The translations under genes and the position numbers were made by a program. A DNA stretch of 64,000 nucleotides, taken from NCBI GenBank assembly GCA_913043285.1, contig CAJWML010000001.1, positions 62,001 through 126,000 of the forward strand, given 5' to 3'. Shown here piece after piece: positions 1-9,497 of this stretch. The notes beneath the pieces are model-generated. The model did no database searches, had not been told where the DNA came from, and saw only the letters and a program-made list of their open reading frames with translations. The stretch comes from CAKZNE01 sp002695025 (lineage in GTDB: Bacteria > Bacteroidota > Bacteroidia > Flavobacteriales > Schleiferiaceae). Within the stretch, counting starts at the first letter, position 1, and each line of letters starts with the position of its first letter.

Positions 1-2
1 CC

Positions 3-200
3 GGCTATTTCGAGCTATTTGAAAATGATCTTGATTTTCAACCCACTCACTTCAACCCCGAAACCCGCCACCAACTTCTCAAGATAAGCCGCGAACTCAA
101 GAACTGGCGGGCCAATTATATGGACGGCACTTACCGGGACAGCTTTATGTACATCACTTACCGACTCGAAAATGGAAAGATCACGGAAATTCTTCCTTAG
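3..200 (+). CDS. C-terminal end of an unidentified protein (5' partial)
   Basis: An open frame enters from the left edge and ends at a TAG at 198-200, giving 65 C-terminal residues that are mostly hydrophilic and rich in charged and aromatic residues. It overlaps the start of the next gene (ATG at 172) by 29 bases in another frame, which suggests the two are co-transcribed. No motif is recognisable in this short piece, so no function is proposed. The open frame and the overlap are seen directly; that it is a real gene is inferred. Confidence 0.55.
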   Translation, partial: GYFELFENDLDFQPTHFNPETRHQLLKISRELKNWRANYMDGTYRDSFMYITYRLENGKITEILP

Positions 201-981
201 CCTGCCACTGTTCTTTGTGGCCTGTACCCAGCCCCAGGTAAAACAGAATGCGGAACGTTCCCTGGCTTTCCTGGACAGTGCGGGACATAACTATCAGGGC
301 AACGTGAAAAACATGACCTACCTGATGAAGGCAATTGAAAATGACAGCACCCATGCTGAAGCTTACCGTGAGCTTTCCATACCTTACCTGAAGCGCGGCT
401 ATCCTCATTTATGGTTTCCGCTTATGAATAAAGCTGTGGAGCTGGACCCTTCATGGACCGGATCCCGGGGGTACAATTACCTCTTCTTTTACCGTGATTA
501 CAAGCGGGCCCTGGCCGACTTCCGGGCAACCGACTCCTTAACCCCGGGCTTTACTGACTTCCCGCAGGCTATGAGCGTGCGCTACCTAAAAGGTCTGTGT
601 TTTTTAGGAATGGAACAGTACGATTCGGCCTTATTCCATTTTCAGGAATACATTGATGAGGATGTTCAGAAATTTGGACTTGAGTGGGTGGATCAGGTGG
701 TTTTTATCTACCGGGCTATAATCTATAATCACTTGAAGGAATACGACAAAGCTCTGCAGGAAACCCGTCTGGGCCTGTTTATTTTTGATCAGTCCGCAGA
801 TCTACATTACTATAAGGCCATAGCTCATCAAAACATGGGACAACTGGATTCGGCACGCACACACAGCGCCAAAGCGCTGGAATATTTTGACATAGGCTAT
901 TACCACAGCCGCCCTTATGTGGAGGTACAGGAACAGATCTACCGTAGTGATATTGAAGCACTTCAAAAACAATTAAATTAG
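172..981 (+). CDS. TPR-type lipoprotein
   Basis: A 269-residue protein with an N-terminal signal sequence ending in a lipobox-like Phe-Val-Ala-Cys (Cys18), so it is probably a lipoprotein. The mature part looks like tetratricopeptide repeats: helix pairs with motifs such as AEAYRELSIPYLKRG, LKGLCFLGMEQYDSALFHF, IYNHLKEYDKALQE and YKAIAHQNMGQLDSA. TPR proteins are protein-protein scaffolds and no enzymatic residues are visible. It overlaps the preceding partial frame by 29 bases and is followed after 19 bases by a glycosyltransferase, so the three may form one transcript. The specific partner is unknown. Confidence 0.8.
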   Translation: MERSRKFFLSLPLFFVACTQPQVKQNAERSLAFLDSAGHNYQGNVKNMTYLMKAIENDSTHAEAYRELSIPYLKRGYPHLWFPLMNKAVELDPSWTGSRGYNYLFFYRDYKRALADFRATDSLTPGFTDFPQAMSVRYLKGLCFLGMEQYDSALFHFQEYIDEDVQKFGLEWVDQVVFIYRAIIYNHLKEYDKALQETRLGLFIFDQSADLHYYKAIAHQNMGQLDSARTHSAKALEYFDIGYYHSRPYVEVQEQIYRSDIEALQKQLN

Positions 982-1000
982 GGACCCAAAGTTCCTGTGT

Positions 1001-1987
1001 GTGGATCCTTCCAAACCTTTTCTCTCCCTAATAACTCCTGTTAAAAATGCCGGGGCCTGGTTATACGATTGTATCCGGTCCGGGCAAGACCAGGACTTTA
1101 TGGATTGGGAGTGGATATGGGTAGACGATCACTCTACCGACAATTCCCTGGACTTACTACAAGAACTCGCCAAAAAGGATAGCCGCATCCGGATTTTCAC
1201 CAACCCCGGCACGGGTATCATTAGCGCTCTGCAAAAAGCCCTTGACGAATGCAGGGGGCAATTCCTTAGCCGTATGGATGCGGATGACCTAATGCCGGAA
1301 GGCCGTTTGCAGCGGATGGTCTCTGCTTTAAATGCATCGCCTTCTAAAACCATTATTACCGGGCTGGTTCACTACTTTTCCGAAAGCAGACTAAGCGCGG
1401 GCTACCGTACTTACCAGCAATGGCTAAACAAAGTGGTTAGCCGTGGTGAATTCAAAGAAAACCTGTATCGCGAATGCGTGGTGGCCTCCCCTAACTGGAT
1501 AATGAGAACGGATGAGCTAAAAGCCATCGGAGGGTTTACAAGCCTGGAATACCCCGAGGATTACGATCTCGTTTTCCGCTGGTTTAAAAATGGCTTTTCC
1601 CTACAAGGCCTTCCTGAGGTCACCCTTCTGTGGCGCGAACACCCCGGACGTACCTCCCGCTCTTCGCCTCACTATTCGCAGGAAGCGTTTTTTCGATTAA
1701 AGCTGAAGCGCTTTACGGAACTCTCCTACTCGGGTTCAGGTGTGCAAATATGGGGAACGGGTAAAAAAGCGAGGCTGGCTCAAAGCATTCTTCGTGAGCT
1801 GGGTATTCCGGTCACTTTAATGAGCCTGCAAAAAAAGGAAGGGCTGGATCATTACACGAACATCACGCAATACCAGGAGCCCCAATTACTGGTAGCGGTA
1901 TACCCACCTCAGCCACAACTGGAAACGCTGGAAAATTACCTGCATAAAAATGCTTTTATGCGAGGGCGGGATTATTGGTTCTTATAA
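1001..1987 (+). CDS. Family 2 glycosyltransferase
   Basis: A 328-residue cytoplasmic protein with the GT-A fold signature of family 2: an N-terminal nucleotide-binding strand (LSLITPVKNAGAWL), VDDHSTDNS around residues 41-49, and the metal-binding DxD in SRMDADD (Asp93, Asp95). A later EDYDL segment fits the acceptor or catalytic-base region. It would transfer a sugar from a nucleotide donor to a surface polysaccharide or glycolipid; donor and acceptor cannot be read from the sequence. The best start is a GTG at 1001. Its 3' end overlaps the convergent histidine kinase gene by 16 bases. The last 80 residues look like a small extra domain of unknown role. Confidence 0.85.
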   Translation: MDPSKPFLSLITPVKNAGAWLYDCIRSGQDQDFMDWEWIWVDDHSTDNSLDLLQELAKKDSRIRIFTNPGTGIISALQKALDECRGQFLSRMDADDLMPEGRLQRMVSALNASPSKTIITGLVHYFSESRLSAGYRTYQQWLNKVVSRGEFKENLYRECVVASPNWIMRTDELKAIGGFTSLEYPEDYDLVFRWFKNGFSLQGLPEVTLLWREHPGRTSRSSPHYSQEAFFRLKLKRFTELSYSGSGVQIWGTGKKARLAQSILRELGIPVTLMSLQKKEGLDHYTNITQYQEPQLLVAVYPPQPQLETLENYLHKNAFMRGRDYWFL

Positions 1988-4059
1988 CCGTTGCTCAAAA
2001 AACGGTTGAGTAAGGCCAGCAACTTATCCCTGGAAAAGGGTTTGGTGAGGTAGTCCTGCATGCCCACTTCCCTGGCTTCGTCAATGGCCTCACGGGTAAC
2101 GTTGGCAGAAAGTCCCACGATAACCACATCTTTATCTCTTTTACGAATAATCCGTGTGGCTTCAAAGCCATCCATCTCCGGCATGTGAATATCCATGAAT
2201 ATAAGATCATATTCCTGCTCCTCCGTTTTGTCCAAAGCCACCATACCGTTGTCAGCTACATCCGTATCAATACCGAATTGTTCCAATACCTTCTGGAGCA
2301 CCATTACGTTCATGGCGTTATCCTCAACAATAAGTATTTTCTTTCCTTCAAATGATGTAGAGTCGGCTCCCTTCGGGATCCTTTTTTCCGTGTTTTCCCT
2401 GGCCAACCTCAAGGGCAGTTTAACCAGAAACTCGCTTCCCTTGCCCGTTTTGCTATGTACGGTAATGCTGCCGCCCATTTTGTGCACCAGCTGGTACGTA
2501 ATGGCCAAGCCCAGGCCGCTACCCTCATGCTTTCTGCGCAGGCTGCTATCCACCTGGGCAAAGCGGTCAAAAATGGTGTTGATCTTATCTTCCGGGATTC
2601 CGATGCCGGTATCCTTTATCCTGACTTCCACGTGCAGTTTATCGCCTTGCACCTCTTCCATGCAGTTTACCTCAACACCTCCTTCATGGGTGAATTTAAA
2701 GGAGTTGCGCAAAAGATTGGTAATGATCTGGTTGAACTTGCCGATATCACCCCACGCCTGCCTGGTGTTCGTGCAACTGCAATGATAGTCCAGGCTCAAA
2801 CCCTTTTCCGCAAACCCCATACTGAAAACCTTTACCAGGTTATTTATCTCCTGCTGGGGACTGAATACTTCCTCCCTGAGGGTAAGGCTCCCGGATTCTA
2901 TCTTATCGATCTCCAGGATATCGTCCACCAATGAAAGCAGGTTTTTGGAGGAAAAGTCCATTATATCCAGGTACTTTCGCTTTTCATTGGTGGTTTCCAT
3001 GTTCTTTAAAACTTCTATAAACCCGAGAATAGCATTTAGAGGCGTACGTATTTCATGGCTCATATTGGCCAAAAATTCGGTTTTGGTCTGAGAGGCCTTC
3101 TCGGCTTTTCTCCGCTCTTCATTCAGCTCCCGGTTCAGCTTTTTCAGTTTACGGTTTACACTGTGTACCCTGCGCGCCTCCCCGGAAGCTCTTTGTGCAT
3201 AATACACGGTAATACCGGCAAGGATAGAAACAAGCACTCCCATGATAACTCCCGGAAGGCCGGAGCTGCGACCATAGTTATCCGCAAAATCCGGCAAGGG
3301 GAAAAAGGATAGCTTCCATTCCGTTTTATCGTTGGAGATCAGTTCTCCAATATTCAACACTTGTGAATACAGGAATTCTTCAGGAATCTCTCCCGTTTCA
3401 GGCACATTGAACTGGTAAAACACCTGGCCATTCTGATCGAGGACCTGCACTCCAAAATCGTTGGAATTATGCATAATGGCATTAAACTCCTCACTAAAGT
3501 CCATGCCCCCTGTAATGGTTCCCTGAAAACGGTTGTTGTAATAAACCGGCACATCCACCAAAAAAGCCTTACCGCCCTGGGTAAGCTCTGTCCACGGTGT
3601 GATATTGATCGATGCATCCAGGGTATGCCGCAACCAGTCTCCCTTTCGGTAGTGGAGCTTTGAAATGTCCAGGTTAACGGCACTCTCATTGCCTTTTTCC
3701 GGCTCAATCTTCCGGATGATCATGTTACTATCAATCCACTCTACAAAAATGAAAGAAGGCTTCTGATTCAACAAGAGAGAGGCATCATGAGACCAATACT
3801 TAAAATAGTCTCCATTGGTAATCTCTATACGGTCGCGAAGATTTTCCAGCCTCTGGATATCACCTTTAATGGAAGAAATAATATTCTGCACCATTAGCTT
3901 ACCGGTAAGCGCGGTATTCTTACACAAATTCTCCTTCTGCACCTTCAGGTGGACAAGGAAAATGGCCCAAACCAGCAATATACCGCCAATACTAACGCCT
4001 GCTGAAAGTATAATATACCGTGTGGATCTCGATAGTTTCAGATCGCGGATTTTCTTCAT
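1972..4059 (-). CDS. Hybrid sensor histidine kinase with receiver domain
   Basis: A 695-residue membrane kinase. A first membrane helix (about residues 15-37) is followed by a periplasmic sensor region (about 38-265) that may be CHASE-like, a second helix (about 268-288) and a short coiled coil. The HisKA domain has MSHEIRTPLN with phospho-accepting His335; the ATPase domain has the N box (NLLRNSFKF, about 448-456), DTGIGIP (483-489) and GSGLGLA (513-519). A C-terminal receiver domain (about 573-690) carries phospho-acceptor Asp623 and the conserved Lys in LTKPF. No DNA-binding output domain is fused, so phosphate probably passes to a separate phosphotransfer or regulator protein not found nearby. 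The signal is unknown. Its 3' end overlaps the glycosyltransferase gene by 16 bases. Confidence 0.93.
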   Translation of the reverse strand: MKKIRDLKLSRSTRYIILSAGVSIGGILLVWAIFLVHLKVQKENLCKNTALTGKLMVQNIISSIKGDIQRLENLRDRIEITNGDYFKYWSHDASLLLNQKPSFIFVEWIDSNMIIRKIEPEKGNESAVNLDISKLHYRKGDWLRHTLDASINITPWTELTQGGKAFLVDVPVYYNNRFQGTITGGMDFSEEFNAIMHNSNDFGVQVLDQNGQVFYQFNVPETGEIPEEFLYSQVLNIGELISNDKTEWKLSFFPLPDFADNYGRSSGLPGVIMGVLVSILAGITVYYAQRASGEARRVHSVNRKLKKLNRELNEERRKAEKASQTKTEFLANMSHEIRTPLNAILGFIEVLKNMETTNEKRKYLDIMDFSSKNLLSLVDDILEIDKIESGSLTLREEVFSPQQEINNLVKVFSMGFAEKGLSLDYHCSCTNTRQAWGDIGKFNQIITNLLRNSFKFTHEGGVEVNCMEEVQGDKLHVEVRIKDTGIGIPEDKINTIFDRFAQVDSSLRRKHEGSGLGLAITYQLVHKMGGSITVHSKTGKGSEFLVKLPLRLARENTEKRIPKGADSTSFEGKKILIVEDNAMNVMVLQKVLEQFGIDTDVADNGMVALDKTEEQEYDLIFMDIHMPEMDGFEATRIIRKRDKDVVIVGLSANVTREAIDEAREVGMQDYLTKPFSRDKLLALLNRFLSNGYKNQ

Positions 4060-4364
4060 ACAATTTCCCCAAAGTAGTTGAAGAGAACCGGCAAAGTAGT
4101 CACTTCCCGTGAAGTGCGCAGACTCACTGCCAAGGCACCCCCTCTTTCAGGAATCTAAAGTTAAATAACTCCCGTTAAAAATATTGATCCCGGTATGTCA
4201 ACTTTCAGATTTTCTGAGCAAATTTGTCACACCATGAATCTCTAGAATTATGTTTACGACAGATATACTGCTGGTGTTCACCACGCCAGTTCTCCCGAGA
4301 ATGCGGAAGTAATACCGCCCACTGTCGTTTTTCCCCTTTTTTACAACATAATTCTACATTCAAA
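4060..4364. other. Intergenic region between divergent kinase and MATE genes
   Basis: About 305 bases between two divergently transcribed genes. It should hold both promoters, but no full TTTG-N19-TAnnTTTG pair is convincing on either strand. A small perfect hairpin (CACTTC CCGT GAAGTG, 4101-4116) lies close to the kinase start. A reading frame with a TTG start at 4224 runs into the MATE gene but adds 47 residues that look nothing like a MATE N terminus, so it is treated as non-coding. Confidence 0.5.
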
Positions 4365-5774
4365 ATGCCTCAGCATAGATTAAATCTTAGTCGTAAATTT
4401 TTCATCAATCTGCGCCTCGCCATAGCGGGTGAAGAGCAGGAATATACCTCCGGAAGTATCCGCAAAGCCATCTTCATGTTGTCCATTCCCATGATCCTGG
4501 AGATGTGCATGGAATCTGTTTTTGCCGTGGTGGATATGTTCTTTGTAGCCCGGATCGGCACTGCAGCCATATCCGCTGTAGGGCTTACTGAGTCCGTGAT
4601 CACCCTTATCTACGCCCTGGCCATTGGCTTAAGCATGGCCGCTACCGCCATGGTATCCAGGCGTATAGGAGAGAAAAATCCGGAGAAGGCTTCTCAGGCA
4701 GCCGCCCAGGCTATTATACTGGGCTTGATCGTATCCCTGCTTACCGGGGCTATAGGCTGGATATTCCCAAGAGAAATACTGGGCCTGATGACGGAGGAGT
4801 CCGAGGTTATTGAAGGTGGCTATCGCTTTACCAGGATACTCATTGGCTGCAATGTCACCATCATGCTTATTTTCCTCATCAATGCCATATTCAGAGGTGC
4901 GGGAAATGCCAGTATAGCCATGTGGTCCCTCATCCTGGCCAACGGTCTTAACATTATCCTGGACCCGATATTTATTTTCGGTTTAGGCCCCATACCAGCC
5001 TATGGAGTTGAAGGAGCCGCTATAGCCACTACCATTGGCCGTGGCACAGCGGTAGTCTTCCAGTTGTACATGCTAAGCTCAGGAAAAGGCAAGGTAAAGG
5101 TACTGTTGGCTGACCTCCGGTTTAAAGCCGAAATGGCCATGCGGCTTATCCGGTTGTCGCTGGGTGGCATTGGTCAGTTCCTCATTGGCACTAGCAGCTG
5201 GCTTTTCCTCATGCGCATCATGTCCGAGTTCGGTAGCGAGGTGTTGGCCGGTTATGTTATTGCTATCCGTATTATCGTTTTTACCATCCTCCCCGCGTGG
5301 GGAATGAGTAATGCAGCCGCTACTTTAGTAGGCCAGAACCTGGGCGCCAAAAAACCGGAACGGGCCGAGAAATCAGTGTGGACCACTGCCCGTTACAATA
5401 TGTACTTCATGCTGTCAGTGTCCGTTATTTACATTGTATTTGCCAACCACCTGATCCGGCTGTTCAATGATACCGATGAAGTGGTGGAAGCAGGTGCGCT
5501 TTGCCTCCGGATCATTGCCGGGGGATACCTGTTTTACGCTTACGGTATGGTGGTAAGCCAAGCCTTTAACGGAGCCGGAGATACTAAAACTCCTACCTGG
5601 ATCAATCTTATAAGTTTTTGGTTTTTCCAATTACCGGTGGCCTACCTTACTGCTCTACACCTGGAATGGGGCCCTATAGGGGTATTCCTGGCCATTGCGG
5701 TTTCCGAATCCTTACTGGCGGTGTTGTCCATCCTGGTTTTCCGTAAAGGAAAATGGAAGGAAACAGAAGTGTGA
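4365..5774 (+). CDS. MATE family multidrug/cation efflux transporter
   Basis: A 469-residue inner-membrane protein with about 12 hydrophobic segments in two homologous halves, typical MATE length. Family features include SIPMILEMCMESVFAVVDMFFVARIG in helices 1-2 and the loops FRGAGNASIAMW and FNGAGDTKTPTW at equivalent places in each half. Members export drugs or metabolites by Na+ or H+ antiport; the substrate cannot be predicted. The ATG at 4365 is chosen because the encoded N terminus (short polar tail, then helix 1) matches the family, whereas an upstream TTG start would add an unlikely Cys-rich extension. The glycosylase gene follows after 40 bases in the same direction. Confidence 0.92.
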   Translation: MPQHRLNLSRKFFINLRLAIAGEEQEYTSGSIRKAIFMLSIPMILEMCMESVFAVVDMFFVARIGTAAISAVGLTESVITLIYALAIGLSMAATAMVSRRIGEKNPEKASQAAAQAIILGLIVSLLTGAIGWIFPREILGLMTEESEVIEGGYRFTRILIGCNVTIMLIFLINAIFRGAGNASIAMWSLILANGLNIILDPIFIFGLGPIPAYGVEGAAIATTIGRGTAVVFQLYMLSSGKGKVKVLLADLRFKAEMAMRLIRLSLGGIGQFLIGTSSWLFLMRIMSEFGSEVLAGYVIAIRIIVFTILPAWGMSNAAATLVGQNLGAKKPERAEKSVWTTARYNMYFMLSVSVIYIVFANHLIRLFNDTDEVVEAGALCLRIIAGGYLFYAYGMVVSQAFNGAGDTKTPTWINLISFWFFQLPVAYLTALHLEWGPIGVFLAIAVSESLLAVLSILVFRKGKWKETEV

Positions 5775-5814
5775 ACGAGCCATTTTCTATCTTGTACGGC
5801 AATTCAGAATAAGT

Positions 5815-6402
5815 ATGGAACACCGCTGCGGCTGGGTAAATAATGACCCGCTTTACATGGAATATCACGATAAAGAATGGGGTGTACCGGTTCAGGATGA
5901 TCAGAAAATGTTTGAATTCCTGCTGCTGGAAACCTTCCAGGCCGGCCTGAGCTGGTACACCATTCTCAAGAAAAGGGAAAATTTCCGAAAGGCCTTTGCT
6001 GATTTTGACTACCACAAGGTGGCGGCATTTACCGAGACGGATCGTGAGCGTTTAATGCAGGATGCGGGCATCATCCGCAACCGTCAGAAGATCCATGCCG
6101 CTATTACCAATGCACAACAATTTATGGTTGTGCAAAAGGAATGGGGCAGCTTCTGTAAGTATATATGGTCTTTTGTGGATTTTGCTCCGCTACAGAATTC
6201 CCCGAAAAGCCTGGCCCAGGTGCCTGCTACTTCAGATGTTTCGGATAAGCTGAGCAAGGACCTTAAAAAAAGAGGGTTCAAGTTTGTAGGGTCTACCACC
6301 ATTTACGCCCATATGCAGGCCTGTGGTATGGTAAATGATCATACTACGGATTGCTTTCGGCAAAAAGAAGTACAAAAAATGGCTAAGGAACTGCGTTTTT
6401 AA
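5815..6402 (+). CDS. tag: DNA-3-methyladenine glycosylase I
   Basis: A 195-residue base-excision repair enzyme that removes 3-methyladenine from alkylated DNA. The family zinc site is complete: Cys5, His18, His176 and Cys180 sit almost exactly where E. coli Tag has its ligands, and the base-recognition segment LLLETFQAGLSWYTIL with Glu39 is intact. The ATG at 5815 places CGW at residues 5-7 as in other members. It lies 40 bases after the MATE gene and its end overlaps the convergent ABC-2 permease gene by 4 bases. Nothing suggests damage or truncation. Confidence 0.95.
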   Translation: MEHRCGWVNNDPLYMEYHDKEWGVPVQDDQKMFEFLLLETFQAGLSWYTILKKRENFRKAFADFDYHKVAAFTETDRERLMQDAGIIRNRQKIHAAITNAQQFMVVQKEWGSFCKYIWSFVDFAPLQNSPKSLAQVPATSDVSDKLSKDLKKRGFKFVGSTTIYAHMQACGMVNDHTTDCFRQKEVQKMAKELRF

Positions 6403-7508
6403 ACCGTCTTCCTATACCGCCACACGGCCAGCGCATTAAAGCCAAAAGCAAACCCCACCATAATCAGAAAGTAGTGAGCAATATCGCCAAATTCACTGCC
6501 TTTGAGCATCACCTGGCGCATCACTTCCACCAGGTATTTCAAAGGATTAATCGTGTTAAGGACTTTGGCCCATTCCGGCATACTGTCCACGGGTGTAAAA
6601 ATGCCGCTCATCAAAATGAAGATCACCGCAAAGAACCAGGTGAGAAACATGGACTGCTGTTGTGTTTCCGCTAAAGTGGAAATAAGCAAACCAAAACCAA
6701 GAATAGCCAAAAGGTACAGGGCTACAAATCCAAAAAGCAAAGCGAGGCTTCCCTGGGTGGTAATTCCAAAGAATAAATAGCCGATAAAGAGACCCAAACT
6801 CAAAAGAAATAACCCGATCACCCAAAAGGGAAAGAGCTTTCCGATAAAAAACTGGTACTTTTTAATCGGGCTAACGTTGAGTTGCTCGATGGTACCGATT
6901 TCCTTTTCGCGCACCACATTGATCCCGGTAAGAAAGGCCGTAACAATAGTAATCAGCACTGCCAGGATCCCGGGAACCATGAACAGTTTGTAGTCCAGTT
7001 CAGGGTTGTACCAGTATGATTTTTCGATCTTCGGGTTAAGCTCAGGTACCTGCCCATAATGTTGAGCCGCCCATTCTTTGTTAAAACCTGCCAGCACACC
7101 TTGCGAATACGCATTGGCCAACCCCGCCTTTTGGCTGTTTACGCCATTAATCAGCAATTGTACATTGGCGACTAAGCCATTCGTCAGATCTTTTTCAAAA
7201 TCTTTGGGAATGGTGAGTACCATATCCACTTCATCCGCCTGCATCCCGGCAAGAAGAACATCGGTAGAAAAGGCTGTTTCATTAATTTTAAAATAGCCCG
7301 AGCCGCTGAACTTTTGCAACAACAATGCTGAAGCCTCACTCTGATCCTGGTCATTAACACCAACCTTCACATGCTTTACTTCAAAAGTAGCCGCATAGGA
7401 GAGCAAGATCAGCTGAACCACTGGCATCACCGTGATAAATGGGATCATCATCCGATTGCGCACAATCTGTAAAAACTCTTTCCTGATAATGTGGCGAATC
7501 GTTCTCAT
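6399..7508 (-). CDS. ABC-2 type transporter permease (distal gene of exporter operon)
   Basis: A 369-residue membrane protein with ABC-2 architecture: one N-terminal helix (about residues 20-40), a large extracytoplasmic domain (about 45-175), then five hydrophobic helices. The coupling segment VREKEIGTIEQLNVSPI and the terminal motif NPLKYLVEVMRQVMLKG are typical of the YbhS/YbhR/YhhJ group. It probably pairs with the neighbouring permease as a heterodimer driven by the two ATPases upstream. Its ATG overlaps the stop of the preceding permease gene by four bases (ATGA), implying translational coupling. The substrate is unknown. Confidence 0.9.
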   Translation of the reverse strand: MRTIRHIIRKEFLQIVRNRMMIPFITVMPVVQLILLSYAATFEVKHVKVGVNDQDQSEASALLLQKFSGSGYFKINETAFSTDVLLAGMQADEVDMVLTIPKDFEKDLTNGLVANVQLLINGVNSQKAGLANAYSQGVLAGFNKEWAAQHYGQVPELNPKIEKSYWYNPELDYKLFMVPGILAVLITIVTAFLTGINVVREKEIGTIEQLNVSPIKKYQFFIGKLFPFWVIGLFLLSLGLFIGYLFFGITTQGSLALLFGFVALYLLAILGFGLLISTLAETQQQSMFLTWFFAVIFILMSGIFTPVDSMPEWAKVLNTINPLKYLVEVMRQVMLKGSEFGDIAHYFLIMVGFAFGFNALAVWRYRKTV

Positions 7509-8617
7509 CCGTTAATGCGGGGTTTAATATTTCTCATGCTCACCACCAGGAATACCGCTGCCATAGAGGCAAGCACCAGGCTGGGCAGCCAAACGTTGAA
7601 TAGGCCACTCCCTTTCAGCATTACACTTTTGATGATGATGATAAACCACTTGGCCGGTAATACCTGAGCAATCACCTGGAGCGGTAATGGCATATTCTCA
7701 ATGGGGAAAATGAAACCGGAAAGCAGAATCGTGGGCATCATCAGACCGACCATCGAAATAAACATAGCGGTCATCTGGCTATTGGCTTTACTGGAAATAA
7801 GAATTCCAAGCCCTAGTGCGGTAATGATAAACAGCAGCATTTCCATGAAAAGTAACAGGAACGAACCACGTACGGGCATCCCGAAAACGAAAAGTCCCAT
7901 CAGCACGATGACGGTACCGTTGATGAGTGAAAGCAAAAGGTAAGGCGTTACTTTTCCCAGAATGATTTGCACGGGTTTGAGTGGTGAGATCATCAGGATA
8001 TCCATGGTGCCCTGTTCTTTTTCACGAGCGATGGTGATGGAAGTCATCATGGCGGAAACCAGCATCAGGATAAGCGCCATTACCCCTGGCACAAACATAA
8101 AAACTGCTTTTTGTTCGGGGTTGTACATCATTCGGGGAATAGCGCTGGCACCCCTCTGTACTTCAATACCATTGCTATGAATTTCCTGTTCAAAATCCCG
8201 AATGATAAGCTCTGCATAGTTGGTCAGCGTTTGAGCGGTATTGGGGTCCGAAGCATCACCGATGAGCTGAATACGGGCCGCTTCCTTGCGCTCCAATTGT
8301 TTCCCAAAATCACTACCAATGACCAGGGCCAGTTTGACTTCTCCCGTTTTAAAAGCTTTCTCAATTTGTTTATAGGAGTACAGTTCTTCTACTTCTTTGA
8401 AGTAACCCGAAGAAAGCATTTTGCCTTTCAGGCGAATGCTCATAACGTCTTTAGATTGATCGAAAATGGCAATCCCTGCATCTTTGATCTCATTGTTTAG
8501 CGCAAAGCCAAAAAGGATGAGCTGCACAATGGGCATCCCAAAAAGAATGATCAGAGTGCGTTGGTCACGAAAGATGTGACGAAACTCTTTTTTTACAAAT
8601 GCTACGAATTGTTTCAT
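7505..8617 (-). CDS. ABC-2 type transporter permease
   Basis: A 370-residue ABC-2 permease, a paralogue of the next gene, with an N-terminal helix, a periplasmic domain and five C-terminal helices. AREKEQGTMDILMISPLKP is the cytoplasmic coupling region. The ATG at 8617 is preferred over a TTG 18 bases upstream. It is separated from the upstream ATPase gene by about 140 bases, the largest gap inside this operon, in which no gene is seen. Together with the second permease it would form the membrane channel of an export system of the YbhFSR type, known in E. coli for drug and cation export. Confidence 0.9.
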   Translation of the reverse strand: MKQFVAFVKKEFRHIFRDQRTLIILFGMPIVQLILFGFALNNEIKDAGIAIFDQSKDVMSIRLKGKMLSSGYFKEVEELYSYKQIEKAFKTGEVKLALVIGSDFGKQLERKEAARIQLIGDASDPNTAQTLTNYAELIIRDFEQEIHSNGIEVQRGASAIPRMMYNPEQKAVFMFVPGVMALILMLVSAMMTSITIAREKEQGTMDILMISPLKPVQIILGKVTPYLLLSLINGTVIVLMGLFVFGMPVRGSFLLLFMEMLLFIITALGLGILISSKANSQMTAMFISMVGLMMPTILLSGFIFPIENMPLPLQVIAQVLPAKWFIIIIKSVMLKGSGLFNVWLPSLVLASMAAVFLVVSMRNIKPRING

Positions 8618-8759
8618 TTTTATATAATTCAGCAAAACCTCTGTCAGGCTGAGTTTTTCTTTGTAGCAAAGCGGAAAAGAAAAGTATCGAAGCCTAGGTT
8701 CCTTAAACCTTCACCCCTCTAATTGTCTTCGGGGCACTCAGGCTGGCATTCCGTCTCCT

Positions 8760-9497
8760 TTAACCCTTCCCACTTGTGCCTCTTGCCAATACCTGGAAAA
8801 CGCCATCCATACTATCACTCTTATAGTGCTTCCGCAATTCCGCTGGGCGATCCAGGGCTTTGATTTTTCCATCTACCATGATGGATACGCGATTGCAATA
8901 CTCCGCCTCATCCATATAGTGTGTGGTTACAAAAATGGTGACGCCCTCGTAGGCCGCAGCATAGATCATTTCCCAAAACTGCCGCCTGGTAATGGGATCT
9001 ACACCGCCTGTTGGTTCATCTAAAAAGATGATATCAGGACGGTGCACCTGCGCCAGTGAAAACGATAACTTTTGCTTCCACCCAAGAGGCAGCGAACCGA
9101 CAATACTCTTCTTTTCGTGAAGCAAATCCAGATGCTCCAGCATTTCCTCCATGCGCTCGTTTACCTCACTTTTTCGCAAACCATACACGCCTCCGTAGAA
9201 GTGAAAGTTCTCACTCACCGTAAGGTCTTCGTACAATGAGAATTTCTGACTCATATAGCCTATACTTTTCTTCACTTTTTCGGTTTCGGTAAGGATGTTA
9301 AAACCCGCCACGGAAGCCTCACCTGAAGTAGGCGAAAGCAGTCCGCATAGCATGCGCATAGCGGTAGTTTTCCCGGCTCCGTTGGCGCCCAAAAAACCGA
9401 AGATCTCACCTTTAGAAACTTCAAAACTGATCGCATCCACAGCGGTAAAGGCGCCAAATTTCTTCGTGAGGTTTTTCACTTCGATCACCTTTTCCAT
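8760..9497 (-). CDS. ABC transporter ATP-binding protein (degenerate signature motif)
   Basis: A 245-residue nucleotide-binding protein with Walker A GANGAGKT (residues 38-45), Walker B IIFLDEPTGG and the switch His in VTTHYMDEA. The usual LSGGQ signature is replaced by LPLGWKQ. From general knowledge, a similar change occurs in one half of the fused YbhF-type ATPases. The companion ATPase immediately upstream has a normal LSGGMKQ, so the two probably form an asymmetric heterodimer. The ATG at 9497 is used; a GTG directly before it at 9500 is also possible. Start and upstream stop overlap (TGATG), indicating coupled translation. Confidence 0.93.
   Translation of the reverse strand: MEKVIEVKNLTKKFGAFTAVDAISFEVSKGEIFGFLGANGAGKTTAMRMLCGLLSPTSGEASVAGFNILTETEKVKKSIGYMSQKFSLYEDLTVSENFHFYGGVYGLRKSEVNERMEEMLEHLDLLHEKKSIVGSLPLGWKQKLSFSLAQVHRPDIIFLDEPTGGVDPITRRQFWEMIYAAAYEGVTIFVTTHYMDEAEYCNRVSIMVDGKIKALDRPAELRKHYKSDSMDGVFQVLARGTSGKG

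Noticed and set aside
4224..4364. N-terminal extension of the MATE transporter (TTG start)
   Set aside because: The extra 47 residues are Cys/Pro-rich and unlike MATE proteins; the ATG at 4365 gives the family start.
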